Origin: an uncultured Lachnospiraceae bacterium
GTDB lineage: Bacteria; Bacillota_A; Clostridia; Lachnospirales; Lachnospiraceae
Assembly: GCA_902795835.1 (NCBI GenBank)
Contig: CADBNA010000093.1
Coordinates: 1-12,957 of the forward strand
Length of the DNA: 12,957 bases
Reading direction: 5' to 3'
This document shows positions 7,699-12,957 of the stretch, one piece after another (the stretch's first letter is position 1; each line of letters begins with the position of its first letter). The notes under the pieces are model-generated. The model searched no databases. It saw only the letters and a program-made list of their open reading frames with translations, and was not told the origin of the DNA. The position numbers and the translations under genes are program-made.

Positions 7699-8211
7699 GT
7701 GACTGGCGGAAAAAGGGGAAAACTGGCTGTTATATGCGCGGGCGTTCTGCTTCTGTCGGCAGGGTGCATGCAGGCAAAGGGATGCGCGGCGGATATCAGC
7801 GGCAGGGATGCCGCGGAGTGCTTTGCGGAGCAGAAAAAGTATGTGGATGATCTCTCCGCATTCGCGTCTTCCCTGGATGATGTGGTGACGCTGTATCTGA
7901 CAGGGGCGATCGGAAAGGAGGATCTCCTGGTACATACAAAGAGGCTGCGGATGGAGCTGGACCTGCTGAAAGCGGCGTATAAGTCGGAAATGGAGAGCCA
8001 AAAGATCCGGCCGGGGACAGAGACATACGCGACCCTTAAGGGAAGCCGCGCGGTGGAAGAGCTGTTTTCCGCCTTTGGCGGCATCCTTGACATGCTGTCC
8101 GAAGAGGCCGGATATCCGGAGCGGCTCAGTTACCGGTATCTTGCCAGCCATCAGGTTTTGATTGACATTCTTGCGGATTATGTGGCTGCCGCGCAGGAGG
8201 AGGAAAAATGA
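7699..8211 (+). CDS. small lipoprotein of unknown function
   Basis: A 170-residue protein starting at GTG 7699, with an AAAGGGGGG ribosome binding site about 8 bases upstream and no in-frame ATG nearby. The N-terminus is a textbook lipoprotein signal: basic GGKRGK, a hydrophobic run VICAGVLLLSAG, then lipobox LSAGC with lipidated Cys23. The mature part is mostly alpha-helical and acidic (for example VDDLSAFASSLDDVVTLYL, KRLRMELDLLKAAY) and carries no domain I know. It would be anchored to the outer face of the cytoplasmic membrane. Its stop overlaps the start of the PP2C phosphatase gene by four bases (ATGA), so the two are translationally coupled. This suggests matched amounts, although they act on opposite sides of the membrane. 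Confidence 0.83.
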   Translation: MTGGKRGKLAVICAGVLLLSAGCMQAKGCAADISGRDAAECFAEQKKYVDDLSAFASSLDDVVTLYLTGAIGKEDLLVHTKRLRMELDLLKAAYKSEMESQKIRPGTETYATLKGSRAVEELFSAFGGILDMLSEEAGYPERLSYRYLASHQVLIDILADYVAAAQEEEK

Positions 8212-8975
8212 AGGGCAATATGTACGGGATCGGGGGACTCTCCGATGTCGGACCGGAAAGGGTTCACAACGAAGACTATGTGCAGTACGCGGAACCAAAT
8301 GACAGAACCATGCTCGCCGTGATAGCCGACGGGGCCGGATCCGCTGATGACAGGCCGACGCCCTCATCCATAGCGGCTGAGAGCATCATAGCGGATGTAC
8401 AGGCCATATGCAGGGAAGAACCCGAACTTCTTGCTGCATTTCCGGAAACCGTTCTTAAGATGTGCGTGCGCGCGGCGGGAAGGATCCTGGACGCGTTCAA
8501 GATGGGAAACGACGAACTGTATGCCGGGTATGCATCCAGCGTCACCTGCATTCTTCTTATGGAGGAAGGACGCATTTGTGTCTGCCACTGCGGGAACACG
8601 CGCCTGTACATCCTCAGGGACGGCAGGATGACGCAGATGACAGCGGACCATACGGTGGGATGGCGAATGGTCGATGAGGGCCTGCTTTCCCAGGAGCAGT
8701 ACTATCTGCACCCGGACAGGCTGAAGCTTACCAGCTCCCTTGGCATGTACCCGGATCCGGAACTGCAGGTGTTTTCGGGGAAAATCAGGGAGAACGATAT
8801 TCTGGTCCTGACGACGGACGGACTGCATTACGCGGTCCGCACAGAAGTCATGGCGGAACTGGTTCTGGAAAGCACATCGCCGGAGGAAGCTTCACAGACC
8901 CTGATCGCGGCCGCGAAAAGCACCGGCTACCCCGACAATATGTCAAGTATCGTACTGTATCGGAGAACAAAATGA
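8208..8975 (+). CDS. PP2C-type metal-dependent Ser/Thr protein phosphatase
   Basis: A 255-residue single-domain cytosolic phosphatase, dephosphorylating Ser/Thr in a Mn/Mg-dependent way. Visible PP2C motifs: S12-D-V-G-P-E-R-V-H-N-E-D23; VIADGAGS with D41; CHCGNTRLYIL in the central sheet; the TADHTVGWRMVDEGLLS segment; DILVLTTDGL with D204; and PDNMSSIVLY with D243-N244. All four metal-binding aspartates are therefore present and the enzyme should be active. The ADGAGS form of motif 2, instead of the DGMGG usual for PrpC/Stp housekeeping enzymes, is typical of the PP2C_2-like branch often found with vWA proteins and kinases in accessory gene clusters. No kinase is in the window. AGGAGG precedes the start, and the ORF is coupled by ATGA to the lipoprotein gene. 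The operon ends at the hairpin at 8976-9005. Confidence 0.9.
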   Translation: MKGNMYGIGGLSDVGPERVHNEDYVQYAEPNDRTMLAVIADGAGSADDRPTPSSIAAESIIADVQAICREEPELLAAFPETVLKMCVRAAGRILDAFKMGNDELYAGYASSVTCILLMEEGRICVCHCGNTRLYILRDGRMTQMTADHTVGWRMVDEGLLSQEQYYLHPDRLKLTSSLGMYPDPELQVFSGKIRENDILVLTTDGLHYAVRTEVMAELVLESTSPEEASQTLIAAAKSTGYPDNMSSIVLYRRTK

Positions 8976-9005
8976 GGGCTGTCGCATCAGAAGATGCGGC
9001 AGCCC
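8976..9005. terminator. bidirectional terminator between converging genes
   Basis: A 13-bp stem (8976-8988 with 8993-9005, one G-U pair) and a 4-base loop start right after the PP2C stop codon and end 3 bases before the end of the converging gene at 9009. T-rich stretches follow on both strands (TTTCAATTT on plus, CATTTTGTT on minus), so it can serve both transcripts. Confidence 0.85.
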
Positions 9006-9008
9006 ATT

Positions 9009-9251
9009 TCAATTTGGGGAGTTTCCGTTCAGTATTTCCATGACATCAGAGAGCTGCGCCGCATCAAAATGCCGCAGCAAACGGCCGGATACGGCGTGCA
9101 TCATGATCAGGTAGGTAAAGAACCAGGTGGGGGACCTGCTGCCGACAGCCGCGTTTTTTTCTGCCTGGATCTGGCCGAGAATTTTTTTCCGGCAGAGGGA
9201 TGCCTCTTCGGGATTAAGCCGTATTTCTGAATCTTCCAGTCTGACTTTCAT
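9009..9251 (-). CDS. small protein of unknown function, second gene of a minus-strand pair
   Basis: An 80-residue protein starting at ATG 9251, preceded by AGGAAAGGAAAA and overlapping the stop of the upstream gene by four bases (ATGA). The first 38 residues are charged and helical (EEASLCRKKILGQIQAEKNA). Residues about 41-63 (SPTWFFTYLIMMHAVSGRLLRHF) are markedly hydrophobic and could be a membrane-associating or buried helix, though short for a clean transmembrane segment. No family is recognised. Tight coupling to the 222-residue protein suggests they form a complex. Confidence 0.72.
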   Translation of the reverse strand: MKVRLEDSEIRLNPEEASLCRKKILGQIQAEKNAAVGSRSPTWFFTYLIMMHAVSGRLLRHFDAAQLSDVMEILNGNSPN

Positions 9252-9916
9252 TTCGATTTTCCTTTCCTGTATTTCTGATACTCCAGAAGAAACCGCAGAC
9301 AGTAATACATACAGGTATCTCTCTGTGATTTGGGGAGGGCCATCTGCAACATGTCAAGCGGATGCTCGAAGAAATCCCCGCATACGGTATCCAGCCTGGC
9401 TTTTTTTAAAAACGCTCTGCATTTGGGCTCGTCGGCAAAAAAACGGTACAGTTCACGGATGCTGCCCGCCGTACAGAAGGTGTTGAGGGCATACTGCAGG
9501 CACACGGCGACATACAGCTCCTGCTCCGCGTTCTGAAAGAAGTTTTTGGGGATTTTGGGCAGTTCACCGGAAAGGATCCTTTTGTATGCGCTCAGAATGA
9601 AGGAAGCCTTATCAAGGGGCAGTTCTTTTGGAAACGCCAGGTGCGCGAGATAGAACAGATCCTTCTGCGGGTCGAGCTCCGGCGGGAAGCGGATGCATTT
9701 AACCGCCTTTTCCAGATGGAGCTGCAAGAGAAGCTCTTCTGATATGCCCTCTTTTGCCTCCCCCGGACTCCATCCGAGCAGGTCCCTGAAAACATACCGA
9801 AGGAGCGCCGCGATTGAGGCATCCGGTGTTGAGGACTGCAGAACGGCCGGCGTAAAGGAACTCCTCTTCCCAAGCAGCATTTCTTCATATTCCATGATCA
9901 GTGTGCTGGTATTCAT
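9248..9916 (-). CDS. cysteine-containing alpha-helical protein of unknown function
   Basis: A 222-residue protein read from ATG 9916, with AAGGAGG about 10 bases upstream. It has no signal peptide or membrane segment and appears almost wholly helical. Seven cysteines are scattered through it (for example KCIRF, AVCLQYALNTFCTAG, DTVCGDFFEHP, DTCMYYCLRF), but not in a clear zinc-finger spacing. The C-terminus is basic (YQKYRKGKSK). I do not recognise a domain. The gene is divergent from the secreted-protein gene at 10045, and its upstream region contains TGTCATGATTTT in its own orientation (complement of 9940-9951), similar to the motif before the plus-strand genes. It heads a two-gene unit with the 80-residue protein and shares a bidirectional terminator with the PP2C operon. 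Confidence 0.78.
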   Translation of the reverse strand: MNTSTLIMEYEEMLLGKRSSFTPAVLQSSTPDASIAALLRYVFRDLLGWSPGEAKEGISEELLLQLHLEKAVKCIRFPPELDPQKDLFYLAHLAFPKELPLDKASFILSAYKRILSGELPKIPKNFFQNAEQELYVAVCLQYALNTFCTAGSIRELYRFFADEPKCRAFLKKARLDTVCGDFFEHPLDMLQMALPKSQRDTCMYYCLRFLLEYQKYRKGKSK

Positions 9917-9945
9917 CGGTAAAAAACCTCCTTTTTTGAAAAAAT

Positions 9946-10019
9946 CATGACATGAAAGAAGCCGGAAAAAGATTTCCCGACAGAACGAAGAATCATTTCT
10001 GTCATGTTCTCTTCAGGAA
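9946..10019. promoter_or_regulatory. second divergent control region with the same TTCTGTCATGTT element
   Basis: Between the genes at 9916 (minus) and 10045 (plus). TTCTGTCATGTT at 9997-10008, then CTCT and CAG, repeats the 6229-6251 element with 20 of 23 bases identical and at a similar distance from the start codon (48 versus 43 bases). GACAGAA (9979-9985) and TTCTGTC (9997-10003) form an inverted repeat with an 11-base spacer, against 21 in the first region. A further copy, CATGACATGAAA (9946-9957), faces the minus gene. No clear sigma-A promoter is visible. Confidence 0.6.
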
Positions 10020-10044
10020 TATCAAAAAAAGGAGGTAAGGAAAA

Positions 10045-11358
10045 ATGAAGAAGAAAAGAGCGCTTGCCGCAACCGCCGTCGTACTGACCGGCCTTCTTTC
10101 TGCCGGCGTGTACGCATCGGATACGGAAGAGGCAGAGGGGGGACGGATAACGGACGCGGCTTCTTTTTCGCAAGAAGAGGAGTCTGCCGCGGAGATCATT
10201 GGAGATGGCGGGAAAGGGATACTGCCTGCAGAAGAAGGCAACGCATTCCCTTCGGACATGCCGGATGGCAGAGATACGTCCTTAAATCCGGAGGCTGGGG
10301 GAGAGAGCGTGCTTTCCGCCATGGATGAGGCGTATGCCGCATCCGTGGGTTCACCCTCTCCGAATGCGTTCTCGGACTACTTCAGCTACCTGGTCGGAAG
10401 CGGGTGTTCCCTGGGATTTACCATGCCGGGGATGAAAGGGGTAAACCAGGTCCGACTCGATTCCGGAATTTTGAATATGCAGTTTATCTGCGCCTCCAAC
10501 GCGCTTAAGGACTGCTTTATGGAGAGCGTTTCCGGAATGGAGGCGGAGGCCTGCATGGATCTGTTTGAGAGAAAATACGGGGATGTCATTGACATGACCC
10601 ATCTGGAGGAGTTTCATATCCCGGATTCTTTTGACACGGCGGAAATGCTGGAGACTTCCCGGAAATCTTTTGAAGATGCGTATGCCTCTGCCGTTGGCAG
10701 CGACGCATTTGCTTCTGTCAGAAATTCGGTGGGTATCAGCGGGATTTTTTCCGCGGCGCAGAACCCGGAGAGCATCGGGCTTGGAGGCGGCCTTGCGGGG
10801 AAACTCTCCGGCGCGGGAGAACTGCAGTCTCTTATGATTGATTCGGCAGGCGGGCAGGAAAGTGCCATATCCGGCGAGTATTCGGCAAACAAAGCGGCTC
10901 TTGACGCGCGGGGGGAGAAGGAGCGGTTTGACCTTCAGAGCCGCTCGGCAAGGAACCTGATGAGCATGGTGGATTTCGGCGGCTCGGTATTATCTCCGGG
11001 TGGCGGAGGCATAAACGTGAACGGCGGGGCGGCAGGGGGAGTGCTCGGCCGTTTGTCCGGCATGACGCAGACGGAATGGAAGAGCCGGCAGGATGCGCAG
11101 ATGGAAGAGTACACCAGGGGATTTGAAGACGATGTGTCGGATGCGGTGAACATCGTAATCGACGGCATCCATACAGGAGCGGAAGAGCACGCGAAAGTGC
11201 AGGAAACGTATTCGAAAAGCGCGGAAAAGATGTTTGACAGATCGATTCAGAAGTATAAAACAGGGGATGTACGGGGAAGCATCCTGGACGGGATGGCCGG
11301 ATCGGCCATCGTGCAGACCATGGGGGAGTCAGGCGCACTGACCTTCGGAATGCACTGA
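10045..11358 (+). CDS. secreted protein of unknown function with four cysteines and a Gly-rich segment
   Basis: A 437-residue exported protein. AAAGGAGG lies about 10 bases before ATG 10045. The N-terminus MKKKRALAATAVVLTGLLSAGVYA is a classical signal peptide with likely cleavage after A24; there is no lipobox. Residues 25-100 are acidic and low-complexity. A central part holds four cysteines (121, 149, 157, 170), which could form two disulfides outside the cell. Residues about 318-335 are Gly-rich (SPGGGGINVNGGAAGG), a flexible hinge. The rest to the end is helical and charged (TQTEWKSRQDAQMEEYTRGFEDD). There is no LPxTG sorting signal, transmembrane anchor or catalytic motif I can name. 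It is monocistronic, ending at the terminator at 11398-11446, and shares its upstream element with the 6272 operon, so it is probably produced together with the lipoprotein/PP2C set. Confidence 0.8.
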   Translation: MKKKRALAATAVVLTGLLSAGVYASDTEEAEGGRITDAASFSQEEESAAEIIGDGGKGILPAEEGNAFPSDMPDGRDTSLNPEAGGESVLSAMDEAYAASVGSPSPNAFSDYFSYLVGSGCSLGFTMPGMKGVNQVRLDSGILNMQFICASNALKDCFMESVSGMEAEACMDLFERKYGDVIDMTHLEEFHIPDSFDTAEMLETSRKSFEDAYASAVGSDAFASVRNSVGISGIFSAAQNPESIGLGGGLAGKLSGAGELQSLMIDSAGGQESAISGEYSANKAALDARGEKERFDLQSRSARNLMSMVDFGGSVLSPGGGGINVNGGAAGGVLGRLSGMTQTEWKSRQDAQMEEYTRGFEDDVSDAVNIVIDGIHTGAEEHAKVQETYSKSAEKMFDRSIQKYKTGDVRGSILDGMAGSAIVQTMGESGALTFGMH

Positions 11359-11397
11359 CTTGCTGCCCCGGAACATGAGAATTTGCCAGATAACAGT

Positions 11398-11446
11398 AAA
11401 GCCCTTATCCTGACCGCTCACGGAACGGACCGGATGGGGGCTTTTT
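11398..11446 (+). terminator. rho-independent terminator after the secreted-protein gene
   Basis: AAAGCCC (11398-11404) pairs with GGGCTTT (11438-11444), and ATCC with GGAT inside it. The internal loop is long and partly base-paired, and a T run follows to 11446. The stem is interrupted, so it is weaker than the one at 4577. Confidence 0.65.
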
Positions 11447-11518
11447 GTCGGGAACAGAGACGGGGGAATAAAACGTGGCATAGTATCCGAAAAACAGGAC
11501 AGGGGGAGGGTATCAATC

Positions 11519-11797
11519 ATGATCTTCCGGGTAAAAAAAGAAGAACTGAAGCAGCAGATGAGCATACTGCGGGCCATGCCATTTAAGGCGGATGATTTCT
11601 GTCCGACAGACGAAGAACTTGAGAGAATGGATGCCGCGGTTTCGGATAAGGATGACCCCGCATGGGACAAGACGCGCGTACTCGCGTTCCTGCTATGGGT
11701 ATACGCAACCGGTTACCGGACAGAGGATAATGCGCCTTTAAGGGAAAACCTGCGGATGTATCTGAAGGATCATCTTCGCGTTTTCCGGAACGGATAA
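11519..11797 (+). CDS. small cytosolic protein of unknown function
   Basis: A 92-residue protein starting at ATG 11519 behind GGGGGAGGG at normal spacing. It begins with a basic amphipathic helix (FRVKKEELKQQMSILRAM), passes through an acidic stretch (DEELERMDAAVSDKDD), then a hydrophobic helix (KTRVLAFLLWVYATGYRTED) and a basic tail (MYLKDHLRVFRNG). There is no signal peptide and no domain I recognise. It stands alone between the 11398-11446 terminator and the long regulatory intergenic region, which begins 12 bases after its stop with a palindrome. Codon use matches its neighbours. Confidence 0.68.
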   Translation: MIFRVKKEELKQQMSILRAMPFKADDFCPTDEELERMDAAVSDKDDPAWDKTRVLAFLLWVYATGYRTEDNAPLRENLRMYLKDHLRVFRNG

Positions 11798-11808
11798 GGC
11801 CTTTTCCT

Positions 11809-11855
11809 GCTATCGTCAACATGTTGACGATACTCGACAACATGTTGACGATAGC
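11809..11855. repeat. perfect 18-bp inverted repeat containing a 22-bp palindrome
   Basis: GCTATCGTCAACATGTTG (11809-11826) and its exact reverse complement (11838-11855) are separated by 11 bases. Within the left part, 11811-11832 is itself a perfect 22-bp palindrome centred on CAACATGTTG. The second CAACATGTTG (11838-11847) is centred exactly 21 bp from the first, about two helical turns, as expected for two dimers binding the same face of DNA. Confidence 0.85.
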
Positions 11856-11934
11856 TGTTGCTGCCCCCGGATTTATTCAAAACAATCCGCTTATTAGAAA
11901 CGTGAGGATATATCTGGACGAAATAAACCCGATT

Positions 11935-11983
11935 CGGTATGAATTCGGGCGAAAACATACCGAAATAATTCCGGAGCGGTATG
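11935..11983. repeat. three CGGTATG boxes in alternating orientation at 21-bp steps
   Basis: CGGTATG at 11935-11941, its complement CATACCG at 11956-11962, and CGGTATG at 11977-11983. Starts are exactly 21 bases apart. This is operator- or iteron-like spacing with the same period as the palindrome pair upstream. Confidence 0.75.
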
Positions 11984-12130
11984 TTTGCGGCCTTGAGAAT
12001 TCCGGAGGGGGTGTTTTCCGGCATTTTGAGGAAAAAACTCCGCGGAAGATGATTTGCCTGGAGTAGGGGAAAATGGCGTCCCCATGCTGTTTTCAGCCTG
12101 CAGGAGATTACGGCCGGAGAACAGAGCAGG

Positions 12131-12144
12131 GGCCCAAAAGGGCC
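12131..12144 (+). other. small hairpin GGCCC-AAAA-GGGCC in the leader of the 12192 gene
   Basis: A perfect 5-bp GC stem with a tetra-A loop, followed by GAATTTGTCTGTTTT. The stem is short and the T tract broken, so it is at most a weak terminator or attenuator about 50 bases before the next start codon. Confidence 0.4.
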
Positions 12145-12191
12145 GAATTTGTCTGTTTTCGGCAGTTTTTGGGAAAAAGGAGGGATTGGAG

Positions 12192-12785
12192 ATGACTGCG
12201 GAACGGATTTTAAAAAAGAAGAGCGGCGCGGAGCAGATGCCGGATCTGCGTTTTGTTCAGGGCATATATGTCCTTACGGGTGTCAGTATCACGCCGGTTG
12301 ATGATCTTTCGATCAGCGCGGATTTTGCGAGGCTGAAAGTCCTCTGCGAGAGATGGAGGAACAGGGGCGAAGAAGAATACCGCAGATGGCTGAAAATCTG
12401 GAACAACGACAAATACAGGGTATCCTCATTTGACGCGGGATACTACCTTTCGGAAAGCGATGCAAGACGCGCACTTGATGTGTTTGCGGGTGATCTCAAT
12501 GAGGGCGGCTCCTATGACTATTTTGTGCTGCACTGCTGTCCCACAGGCGTCATCTATCCGGCCTCCATGGGCGACCATTTCCATCTGTTCCGGTACAACC
12601 GCGAAACGGATGAGTACCTGGAGGTCTTCTGGGGAGCGATGGAAAAGTACCGGTACATCATGCTCCATTTTACGGAGCCATCGATGCCGTTTGACAAGTC
12701 CGAGCCCTGTGAACACGGATGGAAGCGTAAGGGCTCGGGAAAACTTTTTCGCGAAGAAGGCCACAAGGGGAATTGTATGCATTAA
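12192..12785 (+). CDS. cytosolic protein of unknown function
   Basis: A 197-residue protein. I chose ATG 12192 because AAGGAGG lies 8-9 bases upstream; the frame is open back to 12054, but those codons give no ribosome binding site and overlap the hairpin leader. The N-terminal half is helical and charged (ARLKVLCERWRNRGEEEYRRWLKIWNNDKYR). The second half is aromatic-rich with beta-like segments (SYDYFVLHCCPTGVIYP, DHFHLFRYNRETDEYLEVFWG). It contains several His and Cys (HCC, HFH, CEHGW, GNCMH at the end) that could bind metal, but no recognised signature. There is no signal peptide. It follows the repeat-rich region and precedes the strong promoter at 12802, so it probably ends its own unit. 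Confidence 0.75.
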   Translation: MTAERILKKKSGAEQMPDLRFVQGIYVLTGVSITPVDDLSISADFARLKVLCERWRNRGEEEYRRWLKIWNNDKYRVSSFDAGYYLSESDARRALDVFAGDLNEGGSYDYFVLHCCPTGVIYPASMGDHFHLFRYNRETDEYLEVFWGAMEKYRYIMLHFTEPSMPFDKSEPCEHGWKRKGSGKLFREEGHKGNCMH

Positions 12786-12801
12786 CCGATTAAAAAAGGG
12801 G

Positions 12802-12830
12802 TTGACACAGAATTCTTAATGTGTTATTTT
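12802..12830 (+). promoter_or_regulatory. sigma-A type promoter
   Basis: Perfect -35 TTGACA (12802-12807), a 17-base spacer, and a -10 of TATTTT (12825-12830, four of six consensus bases). The predicted transcript starts near 12836-12838, at the first base of the alternative hairpins described next. It drives the gene starting at 12920. Confidence 0.8.
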
Positions 12831-12837
12831 ATAGCAC

Positions 12838-12898
12838 GAAGGAAGTGCCTGTCCTTCTATTTGTTGTACGCAAATAGAAATGGATGGGCTTTTATTTT
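12838..12898 (+). promoter_or_regulatory. leader with mutually exclusive hairpins (putative transcription attenuator)
   Basis: The terminator form is GCCTGTCC (12847-12854) with GGATGGGC (12882-12889), continuing into TTCTATTTG (12855-12863) with CAAATAGAA (12871-12879). It has a 7-base loop, a 2-base bulge, then TTTTATTTT (12890-12898). An alternative stem, GAAGGA (12838-12843) with TCCTTC (12852-12857), uses part of the terminator's left arm, so both cannot form together. The layout is that of an attenuator before the gene at 12920; the controlling signal is unknown. Confidence 0.7.
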
Positions 12899-12919
12899 GT
12901 CAGGAAGGAGGCATATTCC

Positions 12920-12957
12920 ATGCTGCGAATTATGATCACGGAAAAGGTTACGGACAT
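12920..12957 (+). CDS. start of a gene cut by the window edge
   Basis: ATG 12920 sits 8 bases after a perfect AGGAGG (12906-12911), downstream of a strong promoter and attenuator-like leader. Only 12 residues are visible (MLRIMITEKVTD), too few to name a family. The regulated leader suggests a gene with induced or costly expression. An ATG at 12880 in another frame is also open to the edge but lies inside the terminator hairpin and has no ribosome binding site. Confidence 0.7.
   Translation, partial: MLRIMITEKVTD

Larger units (their letters stand above)
11798..12191 (+). other. 394-bp non-coding region with stacked operator-like repeats
   Basis: No credible gene occupies this interval; an 81-codon frame at 11821-12066 runs through the repeats and has no ribosome binding site. 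It holds a palindrome pair (11809-11855), three CGGTATG boxes (11935-11983), two AATTCCGGAG direct repeats 31 bases apart (11967-11976 and 11998-12007), and a GGCCC/GGGCC hairpin (12131-12144). The density of dyads suits a control region, partition or replication site, or a structured leader of the 12192 gene. I see no clear sigma-A promoter in it. Confidence 0.6.

Noticed and set aside
7672..8367. 231-codon minus-strand open frame
   Set aside because: Antisense to the lipoprotein and PP2C genes; its composition (Arg, His, Ser, Pro rich) is typical of a shadow frame and there is no ribosome binding site.
11445..11473. Possible promoter TTGTCG-17-ATAAAA before the 11519 gene
   Set aside because: The -10 match is poor and it overlaps the terminator T tract, so I do not call it.
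11809..11983. Possible CRISPR array or iteron origin
   Set aside because: The repeats are short, of different classes and in inverted orientation, with no spacers or cas genes. An origin remains possible but no rep gene or AT-rich melting region is visible.
11821..12066. 81-codon plus-strand frame through the palindromes
   Set aside because: The start ATG is in the palindrome core, no ribosome binding site exists, and the DNA is better explained by repeats.

Overview
The window reads as a low-copy accessory or mobile region of a Gram-positive, Clostridia-type bacterium (Lachnospiraceae-like by impression). The reasons are strong AGGAGG-type ribosome binding sites, intermediate GC, a lipobox lipoprotein, a RemA/DUF370-like small protein, a periplasmic-binding-domain hybrid kinase, and many unrecognised short operons. 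No rRNA, tRNA, CRISPR array, transposase, integrase or relaxase was found.

Layout. (1) 1-4445, plus strand: the tail of a probable small HTH protein, a large membrane hybrid histidine kinase with two extracellular ligand-binding domains and two receiver domains, then a RelE/HigB-like toxin and XRE antitoxin. Stop and start codons are adjacent or overlapping throughout, and the block ends in a strong terminator at 4577-4612. (2) 4636-11358: a block of alternating divergent and convergent units. These are a minus-strand anchored protein with two PsbP/Mog1-like repeats, and a plus-strand operon of four genes (acidic protein, RemA-like regulator, lipoprotein, PP2C-type phosphatase). They are followed by a minus-strand pair of unknown proteins and a plus-strand secreted protein with four cysteines. 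The two divergent intergenic regions share a nearly identical 23-bp element plus GACAGAA/TTCTGTC inverted repeats, so the four units look like one regulon. (3) 11519-12785: two unrecognised cytosolic proteins separated by a 394-bp non-coding region. That region holds a perfect 22-bp palindrome inside an 18-bp inverted repeat, and three CGGTATG boxes in alternating orientation at exactly 21-bp steps. (4) 12802-12957: a good sigma-A promoter, a leader with mutually exclusive hairpins (attenuator-like), and the first codons of a further gene.

Working picture (inference): 4636-11358 is a co-regulated set of surface and exported proteins with a reversible-phosphorylation component (PP2C) and an embedded DNA-binding regulator (RemA-like). 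The matching kinase would lie outside the window. Most products have no family I can name with confidence, and this block is the best candidate for an undescribed system.
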